A stretch of DNA of 12,308 nucleotides from contig JAITKL010000012.1 in the NCBI GenBank assembly GCA_031278405.1, forward strand, positions 1-12,308, in the 5' to 3' direction. The notes under the pieces were generated by a model. It was given only the letters and a program-made list of their open reading frames with translations. It was not told the origin of the DNA and did no database searches. Source of the DNA: Endomicrobium sp. Its GTDB lineage: Bacteria > Elusimicrobiota > Endomicrobiia > Endomicrobiales > Endomicrobiaceae. Below, in pieces: positions 1 to 8,150 of this stretch (the first letter of the stretch is position 1; each line of letters opens with the position of its first letter). The position numbers were made by a program, and so were the translations under genes.

Positions 1-770
1 AAAAAAAGAGGTATAAACGATAAACTCAGGCGAACTTGCAAATTTTAGATTTATATTTGCATATATTATTTGTTTTTTTACAGTTTCATACATGATTATT
101 GACGCCGCAACAGCAGCATTCAAAGATTTAGCTTTTCCATACATTGGAATTTTAAACGACATATGTATGGAAAAACTAAATCTTTTTCGCAAGTTTTTCA
201 GTTTCTGTCTTTACACCATTACTTTCATGCTAATTATAAAAGTGGCTTTTTGAAAACAATGTAATTTATTTAAATATTTTTTTTGCTATTTAATGCAGCA
301 GCAAAAATTGTAATTTTTTCATCAAAATAATAAATTCTTTTATATCAACGTTATCTAAATGCAGGTAAATGAAATAAAGATTCCATAGCAGTTCTTACAG
401 TTTTATCTGAATATATAATATCAGCGTTTTCTTTGTGGAAGTAAATACAGCCTTTGTCCCAAAAGCGTCAGCCGAACGGATAATTATTCCTAGATTTCCC
501 GGCTCTTGAATATTTTTCAGAACTATGAAAATGCCAGCCAGATTTATTAATTCTTCAATTTTATAGTATTTTCAATTATGCCTTGAGGTGATTTTGTAGA
601 TGACAATTTTGAAGATAGTCGTTCGGATAAAATTATAGGCTCTTCAAAAGTATTAATAGTCTCATACTTTTGAGAAGTTTTGATTTGTCTAATCCGCCAA
701 TCTTTAGATATTTCAAAAACTTGCTTTTTGACCTCAAAATGCTTGGTTTTGAGAACTTTTAATTAAACAT
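1..770 (-). pseudogene. SpoU/TrmH-family RNA 2'-O-methyltransferase, multiply frameshifted remnant
   Basis: No single frame is long, but conserved blocks of the SpoU/TrmH family appear in the right order in shifting frames on the - strand. Block 762-547 contains STKSPQGI (family D-T/S-x-x-PQGI). Block ~559-452 contains VLKNIQEPGNLGIIIRSADA, the N-terminal family signature. Block 449-351 contains TVRTAMESLFHLPAF. Block ~355-320 reads NVDIKEFI, block ~314-270 reads ITIFAAALNSKK, block 229-179 reads HESNGVKTETEKLAKKI, and block 153-70 contains IPMYGKAKSLNAAVAASIIM, the SAM-binding knot motif. I count at least five frame changes, plus in-frame stops and a 25-base insertion at 154-178. The usual Glu of GKAESLN is Lys. 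The putative start is an ATG at 770-768, in a frame that meets a stop after three codons. The last frame stays open to the window edge, so the native stop may be lost. The middle of the N-terminal substrate-binding domain looks shortened. Family assignment is strong; the exact target RNA is unknown. Confidence 0.88.
122..185. repeat. Near-perfect inverted repeat inside the spoU pseudogene
   Basis: Bases 122-144 and 163-185 are reverse complements over 23 positions with one mismatch (C132 against A175, a G-U pair in the - strand transcript), around an 18-base loop. The left arm is native coding sequence for the MYGKAKSLN knot motif. The right arm is mostly foreign: on the - strand, AKKI should run directly into KIPMYG, but 25 bases (178-154) intervene. 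Sixteen of those, 178-163, are the inverted copy. The remaining seven bases of the arm (179-185) are native and provide microhomology. No T-run follows on either strand, so it does not look like a rho-independent terminator. I infer an intrastrand template switch. Confidence 0.85.
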
Positions 771-932
771 GAAAGAATTTTACTATAATTTACGTGCAAT
801 TTTTTAACATAGTCTATCCAATAATGTTTTTGCAGAACAAATAAGCTTGTCGTAAATTGAATCTCTTCTTCTTACAACAGTTTCTTTATTTTGAGCATGT
901 TATAAGCGAAATATGACAAGATTTGTGTCGCT

Positions 933-961
933 TTGCTAACACATTAGACGTCAGATAAAAT
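933..961 (+). promoter_or_regulatory. Candidate sigma70-type promoter for pgi
   Basis: TTGCTA (933-938) and TAAAAT (956-961) are separated by 17 bases, about 40 bases upstream of the pgi ATG. This fits the consensus spacing, but such AT-rich sequence gives chance matches easily. It lies between the divergently oriented pseudogene start and pgi, where a promoter is expected. The rest of 771-1001 shows nothing else I can name. Confidence 0.4.
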
Positions 962-1001
962 TTAATTCTAATAATATATAAAATGCAATCAAAAGGAAAT
1001 T

Positions 1002-2645
1002 ATGGGCAGGTTTGAGTTAAAAAAAACAGATGTTTGGCAAAGTCTTGAGAGAAATTACAAGAAGACAGTCGTACTGCATTTAAGGGATTTATTTAAAGAA
1101 GGCAATAGATTTAATGAATTTTCTATACGAGATAATAATTTAGGTTTAACTTTTGATTATTCAAAAAATATTATAACTTCAGAAACTTTTAGACTTTTAA
1201 TGGATTTTGCTAAAGCTGCCAAGGTTAAAGAATATGCCGACAAAATGTTTTCTGGTGAAAAGATAAACTGGACTGAAAAAAAAGCAGTTCTTCACACAGC
1301 TTTAAGAAATAGAAGCAATAAGCCTATATATGTTGACGGCAAAGACGTTATGACTGAAATCAATGCAGTGCTTTCTAAAATGGAAAAATTCAATAACGAT
1401 TTGAGAAGTGGCAAATGGGTAGGCTTTACAGGAAAAAAGATAACAGATGTTGTAAATATAGGCATAGGCGGTTCAGACTTGGGTCCTAAGATGGTTTGCG
1501 AGGCGCTTAAGTATTATGCTGACGGCCCCGATGCGCATTTTGTTTCAAATATTGATGGAATAGATATTTGCGAAGCTCTTAAGAATTTAAATCCCGAAAC
1601 GACCCTTTTTATAATAGCCTCAAAGACGTTTACTACTCTTGAGACTATGGCCAATGCTTCAAACGCAAGACAGTGGCTTGTGTCTAAGCTTGGAGATAAA
1701 GCTGTAAGCAAACACTTTGTTGCTCTTTCAGCAAACGCAAAAAAAGTTAAAGAGTTAGGCATAGATGAAAATAATATGTTTGAATTTTGGGATTTTGTAG
1801 GAGGCAGATATTCTTTATGGTCTTCTATAGGATTATCAATTGCCTGCTATGTCGGTTTTGATAAATTTATTGAACTTTTGGAAGGTGCATATTATATTGA
1901 TCAACATTTTTTAAATGCGCCTTATGAAAAAAATATACCTATTATTATGGCTATTTTGGGATTTTGGTATAACAATTTTTTTGGAGCTTCTACTTACGCT
2001 ATTTTGCCTTATAGCCAGTATTTGCATAGATTTCCCGCATATATTCAGCAAGGAGATATGGAAAGCAATGGTAAATTTATAGACCGCGAAGGCAACAGGG
2101 TAGATTACGAAACCGGTCCTGTAATCTGGGGAGAACCAGGAACCAACGGACAGCATTCTTTTTATCAGCTTGTTCACCAGGGAACTAAATTTATTCCTTC
2201 TGATTTTATAGGTTTTATAAACTCTCTTGAGAAAGTCGGCGATCATCAAGAAAAATTGATGGCAAATTATTTTGCTCAGACGGAAGCTTTAGCGTTTGGT
2301 CTTACAAAAGAGCAAGTTGTTGAAAATCTTATAAGAAAGGGGCTTTCTAAAGCTGATATAGAATTTTTGGTGCCCTATAAAGTATTTGATGGGAACAGAC
2401 CTACTAACAGCATATTGATAGATAATCTTACGCCCAAAACTCTTGGTGCGCTGATAGCATTGTACGAGCATAAAATATTTGCTCAGGGAATTATGTGGCG
2501 GATAAACAGCTTTGACCAGTGGGGAGTTGAGTTTGGAAAAGTTCTGGCAAATATAATACTACCGGAACTCAAAGGCGAAGTTGACAATAAGCATGATGCG
2601 TCAACAGAGAGTTTGATAAAGATTTATAGAGACAAAAGAAAATAA
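1002..2645 (+). CDS. pgi: Glucose-6-phosphate isomerase
   Basis: Cytosolic enzyme interconverting glucose 6-phosphate and fructose 6-phosphate in glycolysis and gluconeogenesis. At 547 aa it matches the long bacterial/eukaryotic-type PGI (E. coli 549 aa). Visible motifs are the sugar-phosphate-binding [10 protein letters not shown] at about residue 154, the family signature [11 protein letters not shown] at about 267, and the C-terminal signature [10 protein letters not shown] ending at residue 513. The three catalytic residues known for this family fall at the expected places: Glu354 in GDMESNGK, His385 in NGQHSFYQ and Lys513. The ATG is preceded by AAGGA (993-997), a slightly short 4-base spacing. 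The gene is intact, in contrast to the decayed neighbour on the other strand. It is 78 bases from rlmN and the two may be cotranscribed. Confidence 0.97.
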   Translation: MGRFELKKTDVWQSLERNYKKTVVLHLRDLFKEGNRFNEFSIRDNNLGLTFDYSKNIITSETFRLLMDFAKAAKVKEYADKMFSGEKINWTEKKAVLHTALRNRSNKPIYVDGKDVMTEINAVLSKMEKFNNDLRSGKWVGFTGKKITDVVNIGIGGSDLGPKMVCEALKYYADGPDAHFVSNIDGIDICEALKNLNPETTLFIIASKTFTTLETMANASNARQWLVSKLGDKAVSKHFVALSANAKKVKELGIDENNMFEFWDFVGGRYSLWSSIGLSIACYVGFDKFIELLEGAYYIDQHFLNAPYEKNIPIIMAILGFWYNNFFGASTYAILPYSQYLHRFPAYIQQGDMESNGKFIDREGNRVDYETGPVIWGEPGTNGQHSFYQLVHQGTKFIPSDFIGFINSLEKVGDHQEKLMANYFAQTEALAFGLTKEQVVENLIRKGLSKADIEFLVPYKVFDGNRPTNSILIDNLTPKTLGALIALYEHKIFAQGIMWRINSFDQWGVEFGKVLANIILPELKGEVDNKHDASTESLIKIYRDKRK

Positions 2646-2723
2646 TTAATTGTCCGTTTGTCATGGTGTATATGCCGTTTTGTAATTGTTGATGGGGTAA
2701 GTTATTAAGAGAGCAATATAAAC

Positions 2724-3755
2724 ATGAAAAAATATATTTTGGATTTTACTACAGCGCAGTTTAAAGTGGCAGTAAAAAATATAATAAAAGAAGATTACAG
2801 AATTAATCAAATTATTGAGTGGGTTTATGTTAAGAAAGCGTCATCTTTTGACGAGTTTACAAATATCTCAAAAGATCTGCGAGAAGAACTCAATAAAAGA
2901 TTTACGCTCAGAGTTCTGAAAATAGTAAAAAAAGAACGTTCTATTATAGACGGAACAATTAGCTACACATTCCAAACTGTTGATAAGAAATATTTTTTTG
3001 CCGTTTTTTTGCCTGCTAACGGCAAAAATTCAGTTTGTATTTCTTCGCAGATAGGCTGTCCTGTATCGTGTGTATTCTGTTCCTCCGGCAAAGTTAAACC
3101 TGTTAGAAACTTAACTAGAGGCGAGATTCTTGAACAGATTTTGCATATAGAAAACGATATTAAAGAGAAAGTTTCAGGCGTGTTATTTATGGGAATGGGA
3201 GAGCCTACTCTTAATTTAAATAATATCTCGCTTGCTTTAAGCTCATTATTATCAAATAAAGAGTTTGGCATAGGCAAAAGGCGTATTACGCTTTCAAGTG
3301 TGGGGAATGTTCCGGCAATCAAGAAACTCGCGGATGATAATTTCGGAGTTCGTTTAGCTCTTTCTTTACATTCGGTTGATGAAAAGCAAAGAAAAAAGCT
3401 GATTCCAAATAACTTTGGTTTTCATATTAAAGATATATTAAATGTAGGCAAGTATTATCTTAAAAAAATGAAATCTCATCTTACAATAGAGTATATTTTA
3501 TTTGGAAATATCAATGATTCTGTAGCAGATGCCCATAAGCTTGTAAGATTGCTTAGGCATCATGAGTTGTTGAATCCTAATGTTCAAGTAAATTTGATGC
3601 CTTTTAATCCAGTTGACGGAACCACCTTGCAAACGCCTCAAGAAGAAACAGTGCAAAAGTTTAAAAATATTTTAAAGCTCAATGGAATTATAGTAAACAT
3701 AAGACAAGCAAAGGGTGCTGATATTAAAGCTGCTTGCGGTCAGCTCGGGTACTAA
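2724..3755 (+). CDS. rlmN: Dual-specificity 23S rRNA (A2503-C2)/tRNA (A37-C2) methyltransferase, radical SAM
   Basis: Methylates C2 of adenine in 23S rRNA (A2503) and, in studied species, tRNA A37. The 343-aa protein carries the radical SAM cluster motif C112-x3-C116-x2-C119 (GCPVSCVFC), a GMGEPTLN SAM-contact motif, and the two extra family cysteines. Cys105 lies seven residues before the cluster, matching E. coli C118, and Cys338 in AACGQL is the methyl-carrying cysteine. The N-terminal helical region with INQIIEWVY is typical of RlmN. The family includes the resistance enzyme Cfr (C8 methylation). Chromosomal housekeeping context and overall sequence favour RlmN, but the two are not separable with certainty by eye. 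Only a weak GAG-type ribosome site precedes the ATG. Confidence 0.93.
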   Translation: MKKYILDFTTAQFKVAVKNIIKEDYRINQIIEWVYVKKASSFDEFTNISKDLREELNKRFTLRVLKIVKKERSIIDGTISYTFQTVDKKYFFAVFLPANGKNSVCISSQIGCPVSCVFCSSGKVKPVRNLTRGEILEQILHIENDIKEKVSGVLFMGMGEPTLNLNNISLALSSLLSNKEFGIGKRRITLSSVGNVPAIKKLADDNFGVRLALSLHSVDEKQRKKLIPNNFGFHIKDILNVGKYYLKKMKSHLTIEYILFGNINDSVADAHKLVRLLRHHELLNPNVQVNLMPFNPVDGTTLQTPQEETVQKFKNILKLNGIIVNIRQAKGADIKAACGQLGY

Positions 3756-3793
3756 TTTATAATCTTAAAAACCAAGATATATTGATTAGTTAG

Positions 3794-3828
3794 AGCTGAA
3801 TGTTTAGAATTTTTTCTTGCATTCAACT
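3794..3828 (+). terminator. Weak candidate terminator after rlmN
   Basis: AGCTGAATG (3794-3802) can pair with CATTCAACT (3820-3828) with one mismatch, around a 17-base T-rich loop, and is followed by TTAATTTTA. The stem is AT-rich and the loop large, so termination would be inefficient. Position between rlmN and the nusB promoter candidate is its best support. Confidence 0.25.
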
Positions 3829-3847
3829 TTAATTTTATAGCGAAAAT

Positions 3848-3877
3848 TTGAACGTCCGAACCGTTTTTTTGTAAAAT
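3848..3877 (+). promoter_or_regulatory. Candidate promoter for the nusB-lipA gene run
   Basis: TTGAAC (3848-3853) and TAAAAT (3872-3877) are 18 bases apart. They would give a transcript starting near 3884, about 55 bases before the nusB ATG. This is the longest gene-free gap between two + strand genes in the window, so a promoter here is reasonable. It is a consensus match only. Confidence 0.4.
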
Positions 3878-3895
3878 TTATCAAGAGATTGGACT

Positions 3896-3914
3896 ATAAA
3901 AATAGAATTTTTAT
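3896..3914 (+). other. Perfect AT hairpin in the nusB leader
   Basis: ATAAAAAT (3896-3903) and ATTTTTAT (3907-3914) are exact inverted repeats around AGA. The structure ends ten bases before the GAGG ribosome site at 3924-3927. Stability would be low because every pair is A-T. It could be chance in AT-rich DNA. Confidence 0.35.
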
Positions 3915-3938
3915 GCTATAAACGAGGTTTATGATTTT

Positions 3939-4343
3939 ATGGGTTCCAGAAGAGAAGCACGTGAATGTTCTTTACAGATGCTTTATTTGTTTGACAATTG
4001 TAGCACTTCGGTTGACACCGCTTGCAATGCTTTTGAAGATGCTTTGCCAAAAGACGAAATTTACAGAGATTTTGCCGTAGGATTGTTTAAAGGAGTTTGC
4101 AGGAAAAAGGAAGAAATAGATGCTCTTATTAAAAAATACGCTAAAAATTGGGAATTGGGTAGAATGGCTGTTATTGACCGCAATATAATACGTTTGGCAG
4201 CTTACGAGATAATTGCCATACCTACAACTCCAATTAACGTTGTGATAGATGAAGCTATAGAAATATCAAAGCGATATTCCACAAAGGATTCAAGTAAGTT
4301 TGTAAACGGCATATTAGACAAACTAAAAGCCGTAAGGGCTTAA
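3939..4343 (+). CDS. nusB: Transcription antitermination protein NusB
   Basis: RNA-binding, all-helical protein that joins NusE (ribosomal protein S10) on boxA RNA to promote antitermination of rRNA operons. The 134-aa length is normal for the family. The N-terminus SRREARECSLQMLYLFD matches the usual R-x-A-R-x-x-A/C-(L/M)-Q-x-L-Y start. The C-terminal half NIIRLAAYEI, TPINVVIDEAIEISKRYST and KFVNGILDKL is textbook NusB. The ATG at 3939 is chosen because it yields the family N-terminus; the nearer ATG at 3931 is out of frame. A GAGG at 3924-3927 lies 11 bases upstream. It is the first gene of the compact + strand run. Confidence 0.95.
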   Translation: MGSRREARECSLQMLYLFDNCSTSVDTACNAFEDALPKDEIYRDFAVGLFKGVCRKKEEIDALIKKYAKNWELGRMAVIDRNIIRLAAYEIIAIPTTPINVVIDEAIEISKRYSTKDSSKFVNGILDKLKAVRA

Positions 4344-4392
4344 TTTCTTACCTCTACTTGGATTATTTACCTGCAAAATCTAAAAAATAAAT

Positions 4393-6384
4393 ATGGAAAA
4401 TATCCAAAATCTAATAAAACGCTTAAGAAAAGAATTAGCTAGGCATAATATTCTTTATTATGATAAGAACGAACCTGAAATTTCTGATGGAGAATATGAC
4501 ACTCTTGTAAGAGAACTTGAACGTCTTGAACAAGACTATCCTATTTTTGCATCGTCAAAATCTCCAACAAAAAAAGTTTTAGGTTGTGCTTCGTCTTCCT
4601 TTAAGCCTATAAAACATGCTGTTCCTATGCTTTCGTTAGATAACACATATTCGCGTGACGAAACTGCGTCATGGTACGAGAGGATGATAAAAAAGTTTAA
4701 TAACTCAAATTTAGAATTTGTAATAGAGCCTAAAATAGATGGGGTAAGCGCGAGCTTAACGTATGTAGGTGGGGTTTTGATTATTGGAGCAACTCGCGGT
4801 GATGGAGAAATAGGAGAAGACATAACGGAAAACATAAAAACTATACAAGATATCCCTCATAAACTTAAAATACAAGATCCTCCGAGTTTTTTTGAATTTC
4901 GCGGGGAAGTGTATATAGATAAATCCGACTTTAAAAAACTTAATGAAAAAATATCTTACTTAGACGGTCAAAAATTCGCAAATCCAAGAAATGCTGCTTC
5001 AGGCTCACTAAGGCAAAAAAATCCCCAAATTACCGCTGAAAGAAAGCTTCGTTTTTTTGTCCATTCTTTCGGAAAAATTAAAGGAAAACATTTTGAAAAA
5101 CAGTCCGAATTTTTAAAATATTGCCAAAAATGCGATTTTAAACTTCAAAGCAATTTTAGAATATGCAACTCTTTTGGAGAAGTGTCAAAGTTTATGGATA
5201 TAATGCTTGAAAAGAGAGATTTGTTAAACTATGAAATTGATGGTCTTGTTATAAAAATAAACAGTTTGAAGTTACAAAATGAGTTGGGAAGTACAAACAA
5301 GAGTCCAAGATGGGCTGTAGCGTTTAAGTTTCCCTCTAAACAAGCTACAACTAAACTTATAAAAATAAGATCTCAAGTAGGGCGTACCGGAATAATTACG
5401 CCTTCTGCAATTTTAAACCCTGTCCCGCTTGGCGGAGTTACAATATCCCATGCTACGCTCCATAATTTTGAAGAAATTGAGCGTCTCAATATAAACGAAG
5501 GCGATATCATTTTAATAGAACGTGCTGGAGATGTTATCCCAAAGATAGTTAAAGTTGTGAGAAAGGAAAGTAAAAGTTTTTTTAACCCTCCCAAAAATTG
5601 TCCGTCATGCGGCAGCGAAGTTGTAAAAGATAACGAAAAAGAGGTCGCTTACAGATGTATAAACCCTGAGTGTCCTGCGCAGTTTAGAAGACACTTGATA
5701 CATTTTGTCTCAAGAAATGCTATGGATATAGACGGATTTGGAGAATCCGTAATAGATCAGCTTCTTGAAAAAAAGAAATTGTATAAGTTGTCGGATATTT
5801 ATCGCTTGAGTTATAACGATTTTATAGAACTTGAACTTTTTAAAGACAAAAAGGCCAATAATCTTATCAAGGCTATTGTTGAAAGCAAAAAGCGTCCTTT
5901 GAGCAAACTTATATTTGCTTTAGGAATACGCCACATTGGAGAAAAAGTTTCGGAAATTGTCGCTAAAAGGTTTAAAACTATGGAAGTTTTATTTGACGTA
6001 TCTCTTGAAGATTTTTTAAAAGTATCTGAAATAGGTGAAGTATTGGCATTGTCTTTAAGAGAATTTTTTGAAAATGCGACTACGCGTCATGTAATAGAAG
6101 ATTTGGTTTTAAGCGGAGTAAACATGACGGAACCTGAAACATCTAAGAAAGGGTCGCAATTTGAAGGAAGGGCATTTGTCTTAACAGGAGAACTTGAAAA
6201 ATATTCAAGAGAAAATGCGGCTGAAATTATAAAGTCTTTAGGCGGAAAAGTGACATCTTCAGTAAGTAAAAAAACAGATTATGTTCTTGCAGGAGCAAAT
6301 GCTGGATCTAAACTTGAAAAGGCTAAAGAGTTAGACATAAAAATTATTGATGAGGCAGAGTTTGAGAAACTAATAAACATATGA
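4393..6384 (+). CDS. ligA: NAD+-dependent DNA ligase LigA
   Basis: Seals nicks during replication and repair using NAD+ as the AMP donor. The 663-aa protein has the complete domain order. Domain Ia and adenylation domain occupy about 1-315, with adenylated Lys114 in EPKIDG and the NPRNAASGSLRQ motif. An OB fold follows (about 320-400, RSQVGRTGIITPSAIL). The Cys4 zinc finger is C403, C406, C422 and C427. Helix-hairpin-helix repeats span about 430-580, and a C-terminal BRCT domain covers about 588-662 (FVLTGELEKYSRENAAEII). The start fits the family N-terminus (short helix, then YDKNEPEISDGEYD), but no Shine-Dalgarno sequence is visible in the A-rich 49-base gap after nusB. Its last bases overlap the next start codon by ATGA. 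Confidence 0.97.
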   Translation: MENIQNLIKRLRKELARHNILYYDKNEPEISDGEYDTLVRELERLEQDYPIFASSKSPTKKVLGCASSSFKPIKHAVPMLSLDNTYSRDETASWYERMIKKFNNSNLEFVIEPKIDGVSASLTYVGGVLIIGATRGDGEIGEDITENIKTIQDIPHKLKIQDPPSFFEFRGEVYIDKSDFKKLNEKISYLDGQKFANPRNAASGSLRQKNPQITAERKLRFFVHSFGKIKGKHFEKQSEFLKYCQKCDFKLQSNFRICNSFGEVSKFMDIMLEKRDLLNYEIDGLVIKINSLKLQNELGSTNKSPRWAVAFKFPSKQATTKLIKIRSQVGRTGIITPSAILNPVPLGGVTISHATLHNFEEIERLNINEGDIILIERAGDVIPKIVKVVRKESKSFFNPPKNCPSCGSEVVKDNEKEVAYRCINPECPAQFRRHLIHFVSRNAMDIDGFGESVIDQLLEKKKLYKLSDIYRLSYNDFIELELFKDKKANNLIKAIVESKKRPLSKLIFALGIRHIGEKVSEIVAKRFKTMEVLFDVSLEDFLKVSEIGEVLALSLREFFENATTRHVIEDLVLSGVNMTEPETSKKGSQFEGRAFVLTGELEKYSRENAAEIIKSLGGKVTSSVSKKTDYVLAGANAGSKLEKAKELDIKIIDEAEFEKLINI

Positions 6385-7100
6385 TACAAGATATAGGGAC
6401 AATTTATCAAGACGACGATATTATAGTAGTGAGCAAACCTTCAGGGATTATAGTTATACCTGATCAACATAACACTAATGAAAGTAAAACTCTTGTTGGC
6501 ATATTGAAAAATCAGTTAGATCAAAAAATATGGGTGGTTCAGAGAAAAGATAAAGATACAACTGGCGTTTTGGTTTTTGCAAAAAATGCAGAAAGTCATA
6601 GAAATATAAGCATACAGTTTGAAAATTCTCAAGTATATAAGAAATACATTGCTCTTTTATCTGGCGTTTTGGAAGAAAATGAAGGGACTATAAACAAACC
6701 TATACTCATTTCAGGAAGAGATGTATCTATAGACCTAACTGGAAAAGAGTCAATAACTAAGTTTAAAGTTCTTGAAAGGTTTAAAAGTTATACTTTAGTT
6801 GAAGCTATGCCTTTGACATGCAGAAGACACCAAATAAGGATACATTTTTGGAGTTTAGGCCACCCATTAGCCATAGATGCTGAATATGGAGTGTCAGATC
6901 CTATAATGTTATCAGGGTTGAAACGCAATTACAAAGTAAAAAAATACGAAACCGAAAAGCCTCTTATATCAAGACTTACTTTGCATGCACAATCTCTAAC
7001 ATTAACATTGCCTTCTAGCGGTATAGGAAAGACTTTTGAAGCTCCTCTCCCAAAGGATTTTGAACTTACGCTTAAACAATTGAAAAAATATGCGAGGTAA
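6381..7100 (+). CDS. RluA-family pseudouridine synthase with an atypical catalytic motif
   Basis: Predicted to isomerise uridine to pseudouridine in rRNA or tRNA. The 239-aa protein has no S4 domain, so it resembles the short RluA/TruC type. Family blocks are visible: VVSKPSGIIVIP (about 17-28), KDTTGVLVFAK, KYIALLSG, and RRHQIRIHFWSLGHPLAID near residue 150 ending in AEYG. The catalytic block normally reads HRLDxxTSG; here it is QRKDKDTTG. The catalytic Asp (Asp57) is kept but His and Leu are replaced by Gln and Lys. The later TGRxHQIR motif also reads TCRRHQIR. The start codon overlaps the ligA stop (ATGA), indicating translational coupling. Fold and family are confident; the substrate is unknown and activity is likely but not certain. 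Confidence 0.85.
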   Translation: MIQDIGTIYQDDDIIVVSKPSGIIVIPDQHNTNESKTLVGILKNQLDQKIWVVQRKDKDTTGVLVFAKNAESHRNISIQFENSQVYKKYIALLSGVLEENEGTINKPILISGRDVSIDLTGKESITKFKVLERFKSYTLVEAMPLTCRRHQIRIHFWSLGHPLAIDAEYGVSDPIMLSGLKRNYKVKKYETEKPLISRLTLHAQSLTLTLPSSGIGKTFEAPLPKDFELTLKQLKKYAR

Positions 7101-7102
7101 GC

Positions 7103-8149
7103 ATGGCAAGCAAAGTATATTTTCTTCCTTGGAACAGGATAAATGAACTTTATAAATTTTTAAAAGCTGCAAGAGTTTTTAATCACGTAAAATCTAGAAA
7201 TTTTATTGCCATAAAGATGCATTTTGGTGAAGATGGTAACAAAGGTTATATTAAACCTGAATATGCTTCTCAAGTAGTAAAAATTATAAGAGAAAAGGCA
7301 GCGTATCCATATTTAACTGATGCAAGCACAATTTATGTGGGCAAACGTTCCGATGCGTACCATCATCTTCTGATTGCTAATAAGCATGGATTCAATGTTG
7401 ACTCTTGCGGTTGTCCTGTAATTATAGCCGACGCTTTGCGTGGCAATGCTGAAACAAAAATTGAAGTTAATTTAAAGCATTTTGAACAGGTGACAATTGC
7501 CTATGATATTTATAATGCTGATGGTTTTATATTTTTAAACCACTTTAAAGGCCATGAGATAACAGGTTTTGGCGGAGCTTTAAAAAATATAGGCATGGGT
7601 TGCGGGAGTAAAGCCGGTAAATATGCAATGCATCATTCTTCTCAGCCGATTCTAAACAATAAGCGTTGTATAGGTTGTGGAAACTGCGTAAAGCATTGCT
7701 ATCAGAAGGCATTGTCTCTTTTAGATAAAAAAGTTGCGATGGATAAAACAAAATGTGCAGGCTGTGGGCAGTGTATAGTAAATTGTGCATTTAAAGTATT
7801 TAAGCTAAATTGGAGCGAAGATCCTGCCGCAGTTCAAGAAAAAATAGTTGAGTATGCCTATGGGGTTTTAAAGAATAAAAGAGCGACTTATGTAAATTTT
7901 TTAAATCATATAAGTAAATTTTGCGACTGTTTTTCTTTGCCTAAGAACAATCCTCTTATGGAAGATGTAGGTATAGTTGCAGGCGCAGATCCAGTTGCTG
8001 TAGATCAAGCAAGTTATGACTTAGTAAATAAGGCTTATGGAAAAAAAATCTTCAAAAAAATATACCCTGAAATTGATTCTACTATACAGTTAAAGTATGC
8101 ACAAGAAGTAGGTTTAGGTGAGCGTGATTACAAACTTGTAAACTATTAA
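7103..8149 (+). CDS. DUF362 domain protein with two [4Fe-4S] ferredoxin motifs
   Basis: A 348-aa predicted cytosolic iron-sulfur protein. Residues about 1-180 and 240-330 form the DUF362 region, with the family-typical KMHFGEDGNKGYI, NHFKGHEITGFGGALKNIGM and VAGADPVAVDQASYD. A two-cluster ferredoxin insert sits between them: C189, C192, C195, C199 and C218, C221, C224, C228, each C-x2-C-x2-C-x3-C. Such proteins are widespread in anaerobes; the biochemical role is not established and I do not propose one. Extra cysteines occur at 102 and 104 (SCGCPV). The ATG lies two bases after the preceding stop, with GAGG (7094-7097) inside the end of the upstream gene. No signal peptide or membrane segment is visible. 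Confidence 0.88.
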   Translation: MASKVYFLPWNRINELYKFLKAARVFNHVKSRNFIAIKMHFGEDGNKGYIKPEYASQVVKIIREKAAYPYLTDASTIYVGKRSDAYHHLLIANKHGFNVDSCGCPVIIADALRGNAETKIEVNLKHFEQVTIAYDIYNADGFIFLNHFKGHEITGFGGALKNIGMGCGSKAGKYAMHHSSQPILNNKRCIGCGNCVKHCYQKALSLLDKKVAMDKTKCAGCGQCIVNCAFKVFKLNWSEDPAAVQEKIVEYAYGVLKNKRATYVNFLNHISKFCDCFSLPKNNPLMEDVGIVAGADPVAVDQASYDLVNKAYGKKIFKKIYPEIDSTIQLKYAQEVGLGERDYKLVNY

Positions 8150-8150
8150 A

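Noticed and set aside
122..185. Inverted repeat as a terminator or a mobile-element end.
   Set aside because: No T-run follows on either strand, no transposase or target duplication is seen, and one arm is the gene's own conserved coding sequence.
771..1001. A small gene or RNA between the pseudogene and pgi.
   Set aside because: All frames are short and broken, and no stable structure, tRNA fold or known riboswitch pattern is visible.
1911..2249. 112-codon open frame on the - strand inside pgi, and similar antisense frames in rlmN, ligA, DUF362 and purH.
   Set aside because: They lie wholly opposite intact conserved genes, have no ribosome site and no recognisable motifs. They are shadows of the coding strand.
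2724..3755. Cfr antibiotic-resistance methyltransferase.
   Set aside because: Housekeeping context, no mobile elements and the normal RlmN layout favour the core gene. Cfr cannot be excluded by motif alone because both share the cysteines.
3889..3917. TTGGAC/TATGCT pair with 17-base spacing upstream of nusB as a promoter.
   Set aside because: Transcription would start on top of the ribosome site at 3924-3927. The pair at 3848-3877 gives a sensible leader.
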